From Colletes latitarsis (Eukaryota; Arthropoda; Insecta; Hymenoptera; Colletidae), in contig NC_135137.1 of the NCBI RefSeq assembly GCF_051014445.1, positions 28,831,501 to 28,895,500 of the forward strand: a DNA stretch of 64,000 bases, written 5' to 3'. The notes beneath the pieces are model-generated. The model ran no database searches. It was not told the origin of the DNA and saw nothing but the letters and a program-made list of their open reading frames with translations. Shown piece by piece: positions 34,030 to 44,537 of this stretch. Position numbers and translations under genes: made by a program. Each line of letters begins with the position of its first letter. Within the stretch, counting starts at the first letter, position 1.

Positions 34030-35873
34030 CATTCGATTCGAAATACATTAAGGGGCCTTTCTACTTTGTGGGATTAAAAAAATTGAATTTTATTTTGCGT
34101 TTTCTTTTAGTATGTAGTCTCGAAAATATATCTACTAAATATTAAATTGAAATTCGGAAACTAACGAAGTTATTTGTGTACCTTTATTAATTCTTTTTGA
34201 TATTTGATTAAAATAACACTTTTCGTGATATTTTTCAGTAATATTTTGTCGCGTCATATTTTTTCTGATATTTTTACGTGTAACATTGCTGCTTGGCGAT
34301 ATTTGTCGTGCAATCATGGACGTATACAATGCTAGGGAAACGTTTGTCGGTGATTTCAACGTGTCGATAAATAAATAGTGTCGACGAAAGTCAGTGTCAC
34401 TGGAATAATATCGATGAAAATATTGTTGGCGATGTATTTGCCAGTAATTTCAAGGTAATCCGAATTAACGAAGGCATATTCGCGATATAACTGAAGCAGT
34501 GTATGTTACGTACGCGCGCGCGTATCCGTAGCAACTTTTAATTAGCAAGCAAATGCGTGTATAGAGCCTGCAACTTTTAATAACGCGTAAATATGAAATG
34601 AACTGCGATCTCTGGCAAGAAGTATTTGATGAAACTAATTAACATTATTGCACCGCAAGTTATTTACACGTGTAAAGACACGAAAGGCGGAACACGCGTG
34701 AAGGAAATAGAAGAGATGAGTTAATTTTTACAGAACGAAATATTAACGTGGAAATAAATATTTTCCCTTAGTTGCTATATCTAGGGACATTCGTTATGTA
34801 AAGATATTTTACGGTTGAAATCTAATGAACATGTGGGATATAAATGTTGGATAGATGCTTATACGTGTTAGAATTTTAATACGATAACTTGGAGCCATAA
34901 CAAAATAGTGAAATATTAATTTTCTATATGGAATATGAGTTAGCACGTTTGTGAATTTTACTATCAAATAAATGATCATAATAACTCCTTTGTACCTTAA
35001 AATTAGAAAATTATAATAAATTAGGGAACACAGTGATTCAAAACTATATATAAAACTAAAGTCAAGCATAAAATAATTACTTTGATCATCAAAATTAGAT
35101 ATAAAAATAGAAAATAACACATCCCTGTTTATGAGCTTGTAAAAACATATAAACAAAGATTTTCATGGTTCGAAATATATTCTTTTACTACTCCTTATAT
35201 TTTCAATATAGAAAAAATGCAATTTTGTAGATGCATACAAACTCCGTATATAAATTTGATCGAAAACGGGAAACGTTGGTTGGTAAAATGGAATAACCTA
35301 AAAACATTCTGTGGACAGTGGACGCGTAATTGAAAGCTACCGAATGTTTTAAATATTGCTTCGTTTATTTGTTCGGTATTTTTCAAATAAACGAAAATAT
35401 TTGTTGAAATATTGAAATAAAATGTTACATGGAATGTAAATAATTAGTGCTGTAGTAATGTCAATTAGTTTCATTTAAAACTTCTCACTACGAATTGGAA
35501 ATTTCAATTTTTCCATTTAACGTCAATTTCCTGCTAAATAGAACGTCGAGATTTAGCTGGCCTTTAATTTTATTCGACAAAATGAATCGCGCACTAATTG
35601 GTTTGCTTGTTAACAAATAACTGGAATTACGTACTTAATGAACCAAATAATTAAATACATTCGTATGATTCTAGATACGTAAATTATAATAAAACATCAT
35701 ACTGTAAAATGTATGAATGGACATATCGGAATAATTCACTGCAATCTATCTTATTCGCAACAAAATATACTTGCTCAAGGTCATGAAATAAGTCTTTAAT
35801 TAGAAATAATTAAATAAGTCTTTCGTTTCGGTTTTCGTTGAGAGAATAATATAGCAGCGAAAGATTTACTTAC
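34030..35873. other. A+T-rich intronic spacer beside the Ig2 exon
   Basis: No gene recognised. A short alternating TACGCGCGCGCGTA run lies near 34510. The 115-codon minus-strand frame at 34809-35156 is F/I/Y-rich and resembles translated spacer. Confidence 0.35.
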
Positions 35874-36002
35874 AATCGACGGAAACTTTGATCTGCTTGC
35901 TCACAGTCGGAGGCACGCCATTGGACGCGATGCATAAATAAATACCCATATCTAGTCTCGAGATGCGCGTAATCTCCAACGTTTCACCTTTCCACTCTGG
36001 CA
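35874..36002 (-). CDS. DIP-family Ig-superfamily receptor, exon for second half of Ig domain 2
   Basis: This 129-nt exon has a polypyrimidine-preceded acceptor (TTTTTTGTTACAG) and a GTAAGT donor. Both ends are phase 1, so it joins 40111-40269 in frame and leaves a single T for the next exon. The translation runs PEWKGETLEITRISRLDMG and then YLCIASNGVPP, ending VSKQIKVSVD. YLCIASNGVPPxVSK is the most recognisable DIP motif: it holds the second Ig cysteine and the G-strand of Ig2, and Ig3 normally follows with FPP. The terminal T fits that phenylalanine codon. The exon is too short and lacks a methionine start, so it is easily missed by open-frame searches. The Ig3 exon was looked for in 1-35873 on the minus strand and not found. 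The downstream intron therefore probably exceeds 35 kb. Confidence 0.9.
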
Positions 36003-36079
36003 CTGTAACAAAAAAACATAACTATTCTTAAAATACCACGAGACGACAGATAAATTGACGAATCAACAATAAATACACA

Positions 36080-36990
36080 CGCCATAATTCGATCTTTATT
36101 TTACGTTCCTCGATCGTTCTATTCCCCATTTTAAAATGACCCAAAATACTTCTCGCGTAATTTGTAAAGTGGGTCGCGCGACCGATTCTCAGTTGAAATT
36201 GAATTTTTAATTTCCTCCCGAGAACGTTCTTCATCCACGCATCAATTTTAGCACGCTTAACTCTCGAAGACTCGGCTCTGAACCGGCCCTTATTTATCTG
36301 CGCAAATTAGTGCACGCCGTGACCCATTAACGCGCGCGAGAAAAACAACCAACTTGAACGACTCGTTTTTCGAATTCCGCGGCCAAGATAATTACGGGAG
36401 CTGGAAAATTTTCCATCCGGTTGTCGTTAACGACATCGAACGTATGCATGCACGCGCGCGTTCCCCGGATCCCTCGAAATGCGTGCCACGTTAATGAGGA
36501 ACACTTTCTTTCGTCCTTTTTTTCTTTTTTTTAAATTTCTTCTTTTCTCGACGCACCGTGGTCCGCGATTTTTTCTCCCATCGGCAACCCTTCAGCGTTC
36601 CCTCTGACAGCGGTAACACAGTTTTCGAGACACCGCGCGTTTGATCTTCGGACAGAAGCCAGACCGAATATCATTATTTTTAATTGCCGCGGTCGTGTGC
36701 TCGCCGAATCTATCGAAATCCGGTCACGGATCGACGTCACTCGTGTTTTAAGGCACGCCACCAAAGACGTACTCCGATTCTCGTCGGCTGAGAAAAGCGA
36801 AGCCGCGTCCTTTGATTCCCGCGGTGTAATTAGAACGTTTTGGGACAGGTACGACCGGTCTGTTTGCGAGAGACACTTAACGCGCGAGGTACTCGTCAAA
36901 AGTACGGAAATAAATGCAAACGTTATAGAAACGCGCCAACGTAACGTCAATCCTGACGATTTTTGAATTTGGAGAAACGTTTCCCCGGGA
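36080..36990. other. G+C-rich intronic island next to the Ig2 exon
   Basis: A CpG-rich block inside the 4.1-kb intron, with a 139-codon minus-strand frame (36531-36950) and an opposing 89-codon frame (36697-36966). No domain is recognisable. A long pyrimidine tract lies at about 36505-36545. Candidate intronic regulatory element. Confidence 0.35.
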
Positions 36991-37102
36991 TGAACGCGAC
37001 AAATAAAATATTCAGCGCTGAAAAATAATTACGAGCCAGTCTTTTCGAACGTTTCTTTTGACGTTCTCCACAGATTCATTTTCGTTCTGATGAATTAAAG
37101 TT

Positions 37103-37112
37103 TTTCTCTATT
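37103..37112. repeat. LINE target-site duplication, 3' side copy
   Basis: TTTCTCTATT here is repeated exactly at 38291-38300, directly outside the LINE body at 37113-38290. Confidence 0.8.
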
Positions 37113-38290
37113 ATTATTTTTATTTTTATTGAAAGTTTATAGTCGCATCGACTGCAAGGTTATTAGCGACTGTACTAAGAATTGCGGGATGTTAGGGGTA
37201 GGTGATTGGGTGCTGTGTTATCAAGAGAGTCTTCATAGTTTGTCTAGTAATCCGATATTGGTATGATGACGATGCAAGTAGTTCCGTGAGGTTATAGCCG
37301 TAATGTTCAGTTTTCTCCTTGTTTGCTCATATTTTCTGCATTCGATGATGATATGGTCGATGGTTAGGTGTAGGTTGCATATTCCGCAACTGAAAGAACT
37401 GTCTGTAAGAGTAAGAGCCGAGAGAAGTGCGTATGCTTCAACTGTGTGTACACTGTTGATGGGGTTTAAGCCGTATTTAGCTGTTTTATTTTGCATGCCC
37501 AGCTTGTCCTTCGACCCATCGGTATAGACGTGGGTCAAGTTGGTGTAAACTTCGCACAGGGTGGAGAATAGTTCCTTCCGCTCGTTTACGTTTAGCTCGT
37601 CCTTTTTGTTCTTTGTGAGTGATAAGTCGATGGTAGGTATGCTCAATGTCCAGAGAGGTATTTTATGAGGTCTATTTTTTTTTCATGACCAGTAGCTTGA
37701 ATTGAAGTTCGTCGAGGTATATTTTAATTCTGTGGTGCAGGGGAAAGTTGTGCAGTTGGTAGTTTGTATATCGTTTATTCCTTGGAAAGCAGTCTCCGTA
37801 GATAATTGGGTTGGTGGATATGGCGGTCCTTACGGCATATTTTAGGCTTAACAGTCTTCTTCTATGCCTCAGAGACGTTTCGCCGGCTTCAATTAAAATA
37901 CTTCCAATAGCGCTGGTATGGAATGCGCCTGTTGTTAGTCTTAACCCGATGTTGTGGACTGTTTCTAGTTTTCTGAGAGTGTCTGATTTGGCGTAGTTGT
38001 ATATTACAGACGCGTAGTATATTTTGGATCGAACAATTGCTTGATAGGCCTGTGAGAGTACGGTTTTGTCCGCTTCCCAGTTGCTATATGCTAGGGCTTT
38101 TATTAATTTCATCCTTTCTTTACTGCTGTTTATGAGATTGTGTACATGGTTACTCCAAGTAAGTTTTGAGTCAAAGTGTACTCCGAGGATTTTAGTACAG
38201 ATAACAAATTGAAGCTGATTTCTGCCAATTTTTAAGACCGACGCAAGGTTTTGTCGACGTTTAGAAAATACAATGCATTCAGTTTTCGCA
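37113..38290 (-). pseudogene. 5'-truncated jockey/R1-like LINE copy with RT C-terminus and RNase H
   Basis: Read on the minus strand from 38290, the frame begins AKTECIVFSKRRQN and runs through LGVHFDSKLTWSNHVHNLI, the thumb region of non-LTR reverse transcriptases. It continues to FKLLVMKKK and a TAG at about 37672. A one-base shift in a nine-A tract opens the next frame, NRPHKIPLWTLSIPTIDLS, leading to THVYTDGSKD, the RNase H active-site start. AEAYALLSAL follows, then directly CGICNLHLTIDHIIIEC, so most of RNase H has been deleted. The 3' end has AATAAAAATAAAAATAATAA rather than pure poly-A. Exact 10-bp target duplications flank it. It is dead by truncation, frameshift and deletion, and has the same orientation as the host gene. 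Confidence 0.9.
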
Positions 38291-38300
38291 TTTCTCTATT
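38291..38300. repeat. LINE target-site duplication, 5' side copy
   Basis: TTTCTCTATT matches 37103-37112 exactly and marks the 5' truncation point of the LINE. Confidence 0.8.
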
Positions 38301-38359
38301 TTTACTCGTGAAGTTATCTATGGATAGTACTAATTCAAACGTATCAAATAATTTTTAAT

Positions 38360-38800
38360 AATAATGTAGGACCTGTTTTGCTTGTTAGACGATTAACAAG
38401 TCTGTCTTGGGTATCAAAATGTCAAGATCTGTGCCTTGAGTAATCAATTGCTCGAGTTATTGGAAGAAATTCCATTAGATACTGTACGTCGTATGTGGTT
38501 TATGAATGCTGGTGCGCATCCATATTTCAACCGAGCAGTCAGACTGTCCTAGAACGAACGATCGTCTGACAAATAAATAGGTCATGGAGGATCTATGCCT
38601 GGTTAGCTCGTTCCTCGGATTTAAATCTGCTGAATTTGTGTTTTTCGACCGCTTTAAAAACATTTGTTTATGAAAGGTTTGATACTGGGTTTCAGGTATT
38701 TCTTCATGAATTTCTTCAGATTGAAAAACACTAATCCACGGCGTATCTATACATATTTGTATTCTATTCGAAGCTAATTTGAGCACTTCCTGCGAGAGTT
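38360..38800 (+). pseudogene. Tc1/mariner-superfamily DDE transposase relic
   Basis: Plus-strand frames give LLEEIPLDT then VRRMWFMNAGAHPYFNRAVR, IGHGG, and in another frame SSDLNLLNLCFSTALKTFVY. The family pattern is MWFMHDGAPxHFxxAVRxFL, RWIGRGGPxxWPxRSPDLxPLDFFLWGxLKxLVY, which is common in insects. The catalytic Asp of HDGA has become Ala (NAGA), while the Asp of SPDL is kept. Several stops (after AVRLS, and at expected tryptophans, which read *) and frame changes show it is dead. The 103-codon minus-strand open frame at 38475-38786 is only its antisense shadow. Confidence 0.8.
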
Positions 38801-38809
38801 AAGTACCAT

Positions 38810-40110
38810 TACTGTAAGATAAAAATAAATATGGCTCGAAAACAAGATTAAATAAGTCACATGTTTACCTGCTCTTCTGAAAATAAAATATTTTGTATAC
38901 ACGGTAGGTCATCGCTAAACCGCGGATATTTATGCAATTGAAGGAAATTTAAATTTTCAAAAACCTATAGAATGCACTTAAATGCAAAACTATAGAAAAT
39001 ATTTCAAGTAAGATACGAATTATTATATTTGGGGGTCGCGACAATCCTCTATAAAGCTTCCATTTCATTAATTCTATTAATAAAAATATGAATTTGCATA
39101 AAGGTCCGCAATCTAGTCATTACGTATTATCATCTAGATGTACTTCATTATTATTACGCATAGTGATAAATGTTTCTGATGAAGTTGAATGATTTTGAGA
39201 GAGGTACATTTTTATGATAATAGTTTTCTTACAGATAGATGTGTAGAGGATATATGAAGATTATTAGCGATTTTTTAAATGGAACCAAATAATATTTTTT
39301 ATTGCATCGGTCTATTGATATTCTTGATATTCTTTACAGAAAAGTATTAACTTACTTATATTAAAAAATCATTAGTTTAGGAGGTATTTTAATTTTACTG
39401 TTAGAAAATCGTGATTCCTTTGTCGATGTTGCAATGATTTTATTTACAGAAAGAATAACAAATTTGCGAATCGATAGATTAATAATTCACTCACGTTCTA
39501 CAATGTACATATCTGGTGTTATTTCATTATACTTAGTGGCAATACGTTCTCTCATATTGGCCATTGACAAATGTTTACATTTAATAATGCCATTGAATAA
39601 AATAAAGCTACCATTAAATAAGAGAGCAAGTGTTATCGATGCTGAAATGTGTATTTACTAATAGCATTTAAATTATAATATCTCTTAAACCAATGGTTTT
39701 ATAACGTAAACGAGTTAACACTCTTTTCAAAGAATACCAAGATGCATCGACTGATGCAATAAAAAATATATGATTTCGTTTAAAAAAAATGTTAATGACG
39801 TAAATTTAGATGTCAATATGTGGTGACCCAGTGTAATATAAAAGGGTAAAATATATTTCTACTTTTTAACTGTACCACTGATACAATTAACTTTTCAGAT
39901 AATAAATAATACTGTGAACAGTAGGAATTTAATTTTTGAAATTTGAAGATGCGAGTTGAACTGGATGCTACAGTCTGTGCAATCGTAGAAATTGTCAGAT
40001 TAACGATTATCGGTTAAACAGCGTTTGCTATTGAATAAATCCAGTGTGTAATAACAAGGTGCATCGAGTGAGAAATTCGAGAAAATAGGAAAAATACGAA
40101 GAGTACTTAC
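38810..40110. other. A+T-rich intronic spacer
   Basis: No gene or clear repeat seen. A 75-codon plus-strand frame (39434-39661) is unrecognised. Confidence 0.35.
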
Positions 40111-40269
40111 CCGATAGCGTTTTATTAATTGTAATTTTCGATCCGTCGTCTCTCTTCCAGCTGATATTTGGTTTCGGACTTCCGGACGCTTTGCACGTCA
40201 AGCTGACGTTGGAATTTTCCCGCACAATGGCGTCCGACGAAGTTTGGAAGTCTTCTATATTCGGAGGCA
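40111..40269 (-). CDS. DIP-family Ig-superfamily receptor, exon for first half of Ig domain 2
   Basis: This 159-nt internal exon encodes the N-terminal half of an I-set/V-like Ig domain. The acceptor on the minus strand reads TTCGCAG (40270 onward) and the donor GTAAGT (from 40110 downward). Both boundaries are phase 1. The translation begins V-PPNIEDFQTSSD and contains SLTCKASGSP, with the first Ig cysteine, then the core tryptophan in ISWKRDD and finally INKTLS. There are three N-glycosylation sequons (NVS, NIS, NKT). This VPP-(D/N)I-(x)n-SD pattern with TCKASGSP and KRDD is characteristic of insect DIPs, cell-surface partners of Dpr proteins in neuronal wiring, and of the related lachesin. 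Family knowledge, not this sequence, supplies the neuronal role. The exon continues into 35874-36002. The paralogue cannot be assigned safely. The open frame runs into both introns, so the splice sites define the limits. Confidence 0.9.
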
Positions 40270-41050
40270 CTGCGAACAAAAACATGTTTGTCTATAATGT
40301 TTGCATTAGGGCACTAATGAGAACAAAATGGAATCTAATTATATCGGTCTATCTCACTGAAAACGTACTAGATCTCTGTCAGTCGAATACTTTATATTAC
40401 AGTATGCATAATAAAAACATTAAATGATGATAAAAATAATAAATAAATTCCCCACTGTGTGTGCATTGGATTGTCTAATAAGTATTGTTTCTGTTTCATG
40501 GACAATTGGAGTAAGATAAAATTCAATGCTAACTTCGTACTCGCACCATTGTAAAACCTACGACTTTTATTTTATTGTGTTTAAATATTTCTTACTTAAA
40601 TTTTGAATTATAAAGTACCAAGTTGATAAGCACGAACATTTCTGATGTTTACTGTCATACGAGATCGATCGAAGTTCTACAGCGTTCCTAGTTGCTTGAA
40701 ATATTCGTTCCATTCATGGAGAAGATTTCACAGAGAACAGCTCGATCATATTTTGCACATTTCGAAAACGACAATTATGATATCTCCGTTCAGAACGACC
40801 ATATGCATTTGACGAAGATTATTTGGAATTTTATTATTAAAAAAATGAACTTATTCGATAATATAATACGCGTGACAAGTCAAGTGATAATTCCCATACA
40901 CGATTTACTTAACGAAATCAACTCTGTTTATGTTCACTGTGTAATACTCGTGCAGATATTGGTCTCAAACAGATCAAAATAGCTACTTTAGAATTGAATG
41001 TAATGCCAGTACCTAAGCTTCTGCGCCTATAATCCTAAGAGCATGATTAT
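40270..41050. other. Spacer, no gene recognised
   Basis: A+T-rich. The 96-codon plus-strand frame at 40692-40982 has no recognisable domain. Confidence 0.35.
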
Positions 41051-41055
41051 GACCT

Positions 41056-41560
41056 CCCCTGATTCCCTAAGGGTATCACTGTCAGAGGATTTTGAACTTG
41101 GAATAATCAGACCTGTCATAATCATCAGAGTCATAAAGGAATCGATTTAAGAGATACGCCTCTAGTCAACTTAACAATGTTTCCTCTTGGTTCACTTTTG
41201 CTGTTGATCTCTACTATAAAAAAACTACTCCAAGAATGTGATTCGTTTACTATAGAAGTGAGTAATATTCTAGAGTTATACGTTCAGAAGCATCCAAAAG
41301 AATTTAAATGCTCCTCTATCAGAGGACTTTTGAATTCCAAATATTGAAAAATTCATTGCAAAGAAGTGTTCTCTTAGATCAGAGAACGGACATTTGATAG
41401 CGTTCGGAATTATCTGAGTAATCCATCCGCTATTAGCAGTGGGTCTTGAACTCGGAATAACGGGTCCTCTTATCGTTATCAAAGTTAGAAAGGATCGATT
41501 TCAGACGATCCGCCAGACTCTAATTAGCTTTAACAAGTTTCTCGTGAGTCGACTCAAAAT
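41056..41560 (+). repeat. Diverged local duplication of ~100-130 bp
   Basis: 41088-41195 and 41442-41550 share, in order, TTGAACTYGGAATAA, CCTSTYATMRTYATCA, GAGTCATAAAGGAATCGATTT (second copy AAGTTAGAAAGGATCGATTT), a CGCC block, and AACAAKKTTYC. A shorter third echo, ATCAGAGGACTTTTGAATTCC, lies near 41318. Confidence 0.65.
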
Positions 41561-41569
41561 CAAGACCAC

Positions 41570-42680
41570 TGAATCAACCAGCCACTTTTCACTTTCATCT
41601 TGATCATCCGAACTTCCTTTTTTCTTGGGTTACATTTGCCCTCAAATATTCACCGTTACTGTACTGATCATCTCTGTTACGTCCTACGAATCGAGTCAAG
41701 ACAAACAAAACTTTGCGTGCCAGCTACAAGAAGATCCAGCTATTGGTTGCTGAACGAAAACTTCTTATCTTCTTATCTTGTAATATGTTCAAGTCGTTTT
41801 ACACTATGTTCGTCTGTTTTCGGAGCAATGCAAGCATCTCGATTAAAATTACCAGACGATCTCATCGCCATTTTCTGCCCTATTTATTGGGTGTACAACT
41901 TTGCTCCCATCGTTTTTCCCCGAAATCTCTCACCTTCAACTCGTATTGAACCACCCTCGTATGTTGACAGATGTCCAAGTTAATTGAATGACATTTATGA
42001 TCTATTTACTTCGACCACCACTCACCGCTAAAGCTAGCTATTGGAAAACGGCGGGAGCAAGGTTGTACACCTAATACCTGAAAACTGATCAACGAGCCAT
42101 CCGAGCAACCTATTCGCCAGCACTCGAAGCACGCCAACGACGGTTCCAATCGTGCAAAAGAGCGTCAGTCGGACCCGACAGCGGTCACAATAATAAAATT
42201 TGCATGACACAGGACTGGCCTCGAGTGGACCTCGGTCGAGAACGCTTCAAGAAACGGACCAACCCCTGAAGGGCGGGAGCAGACCGTCGGCCTGAATGCA
42301 TTCTTTCACATGCAAATCGAATTCAAACTTAAAGGCGGAAGAAAAAAAGGAAGGAGCTCGGTTCGACGAGGTCGCAAAGGGGTTGACGATGATAGTCCCA
42401 GAGACGGTGGGGAATCCAGTTACAAGCGCGGAAACGTTCGAAAGCGGTCTTCGAGGGTGGCAGAAGCATCTAGAAGGGCAAAGGAAACGAGAACTGCGGA
42501 CAGATAAGGCGAGGGGGGAGGAAATCCCCGTTAAAAAGTCGTAATCACTGGCGATAAGAGGCCTTTTCCGCAGAGAAAGAAATGTCTTCGTCGAGAGCAT
42601 CGTTGCCTCGGGCGTCCAGGGGGATGGAATCCTTCAGAGGGAAACTTTTGACTCATTTTTGTGTACGGAACGCGGGATTT
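41570..42680. other. G+C-intermediate to G+C-rich island
   Basis: A 127-codon plus-strand frame (41600-41983) and opposing frames at 42247-42600 (-) and 42296-42544 (+) are unrecognised. The second half is purine-rich on the plus strand. No gene is supported. 42690-43200 is A+T-rich spacer. Confidence 0.35.
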
Positions 42681-43199
42681 ACTTTCGTTCGTAAAATTTT
42701 TATTTTACGTTCCTTTTAGAGAAACTCATCGGCTTTTGAATTTGGTTAATTCATAAATTCGTGTTACGGTCCTCCATACGAGATCCTACACGGTTTACGA
42801 CTTATTTTCATTAACCATTTATAGAAGTACAGTGTAGAAGTAGTAGTGTTCCTATTTAAAATGTGTTCTGTTCAAAATTATATCTTATATATTATACTTA
42901 AGTCATATATTTTCAATTATGTATATGAGCAATATTGTTGTATTTGATATTTTATTATTTCTGAAGAAAGTCTGAAGATTTTGAAGAAATATAATTAAAT
43001 GCAAACAAGTTATAATCAAAATTCTATCAACGTTCTATCAACGAGATCCCTATACCATCGCAGAAAGAGCTAATAACAAAATCGTTCGACTGATTTATTG
43101 GTTAGAAAGAATGAGATTGGTTTGCATCTTGACTTTATTTACCCCCTTATAATTTTGGCAGAACTGATTGTACTGAATTTGCACTGAAATGCAAACTCT

Positions 43200-43600
43200 T
43201 ATTTCGGAAGTGACGCACGACCTTCCAATGCCAAAAGGTTTCCCATCCCTGGTTTAAGCACTAGTTTCACAGGGATAATGAGGACTATCTGTTTCACCCT
43301 CGACTACCCTCCCATCCTTCGATAATCACTAAACCGGATGAGCGGTGGGATTACACGCGAAATCCCGTGTTCCCGTAATAACCGATCAAAAATCGCGGCC
43401 TTCATTGTACCTAATGCTCATTACGAAAGATACGAGGCGGTTTGTCGAAAGTGAATGTGATAACGTGAAATCGATATCGCGGTTACGGGACCACCGCGAG
43501 TAATTCAAACGACGTTAGCGTGAGTGACCGTAACGAAACCTCAAGCAAATCCAATTTCGAAACGAGTAGTTGGCTGGATGTCACCGGACTAGGCCTCCAA
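43200..43600. other. G+C-intermediate island
   Basis: A CpG-richer block without long open frames or recognisable elements. Confidence 0.3.
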
Positions 43601-43682
43601 ACATACTGATTTTTCTCTCTAGCAAATGGATTAATTATGTAATTTTGACGTACAAAGTAATTACGTGATTATTTAATTTCTA

Positions 43683-43755
43683 TGTTGTAATAATAATTTG
43701 TTTTCTGCATTCTTTATAAAACTTACTTTGCAGCTTGTAAGAATAGATCGCTGGT
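43683..43755 (+). repeat. Short dispersed repeat (partner 53962-54032)
   Basis: The 20-base word TTTGTTTTCTGCATTCTTTA and the following AAACTTACTTTGCARCTT and AAGAATAGATCKCTGG are shared in the same orientation with 53962-54032. Confidence 0.7.
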
Positions 43756-43759
43756 ACAT

Positions 43760-44537
43760 TTTGATACAAAAATTAATATCAGAAAAAATATTTTAAAGTA
43801 TGTTAAACAGCATTCTTTGTGCATTGCAAGAATTAAAATATTTCATTCATAAAGGTATTACATTATGTTAGTATTTTTTACAGTTCACAGAAATCTGAAT
43901 ATTATCACCTTTTACTTTATCTGTACTTTTACATTGCAGGATATGAATTTCCACGACGCGGAAATGATCTGATTAAAGCCAGATCGAAGGACGAAGAATG
44001 GATTTAATAAGTAGAATACGCTCTTGTAAACCCATAAACGTTATGAATTATTAATTATTAATAACACGGGGTGCATTCACAATTCAATAAATCTCACCCT
44101 ACGAAACATTAATATTTATTTCGCTGAAGGTTTTACACACGCGATGCGTGCTGACGAATAAACGCAGGCCAATTAACAATTATCCAGTTGATTTATTAAG
44201 GGTGCACAGTTTTCGTTTAAAACGCAGTCAACGCGGCGAAAAATAAATTTCACAGATAATACCGATTTCGCGACGAGCGTACGTTCTACCCTTAATTCAT
44301 CGCTGTATCTCAACCGTGAGTCAAAAGTCTGTATTTTTGCGGACGCAAAAATTAACAAGTTTGAAAACAAATCTCTCGATACAATGAATTCGATGACAGA
44401 AAAATCCTGATAGTTTATTTTTAAAACTAAAATTTTGTTCTTAATATGTGTGAAAATTTATTTTAAACGACTCCATAATACTTTTTCGTACATTTTTCGA
44501 ATTTTCTGACCGATCACGTTTGTTTATTGAATATATA
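43760..44537. other. Spacer, no gene recognised
   Basis: A+T-rich with a slightly balanced section at 44140-44370. Its 65-codon minus-strand frame is unrecognised. Confidence 0.3.

Larger units (their letters stand above)
1..35873 (-). other. Probable large intron downstream of the Ig2 exons
   Basis: A coding exon ends at 35874 with a good donor, and no downstream Ig3, stalk or membrane-anchor exon was recognised in this stretch. The simplest reading is a single intron longer than 35 kb. A small exon or an unrelated nested non-coding gene cannot be excluded by eye. Repeats, fossils and islands within it are listed separately. Confidence 0.55.
36003..40110 (-). other. Intron between the two Ig2 half-exons
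   Basis: This 4,108-nt phase-1 intron has canonical GTAAGT...TTACAG ends on the minus strand. It holds a G+C-richer island next to exon 35874-36002, a 5'-truncated LINE copy in the same orientation as the gene (37113-38290), and a DDE transposase relic in the opposite orientation (38360-38800). The rest is A+T-rich. Confidence 0.85.

Noticed and set aside
33558..34051. Opposed ~140-codon frames
   Set aside because: Both strands are open over the same bases, as expected from composition; no domain recognised.
1..35873. Ig3 exon of the DIP-like gene
   Set aside because: TTCCGCC-type starts near 10528 and 25350 on the minus strand were examined; neither continues as an Ig3 domain.
38475..38786. 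103-codon minus-strand frame
   Set aside because: Antisense of the DDE transposase relic on the plus strand.
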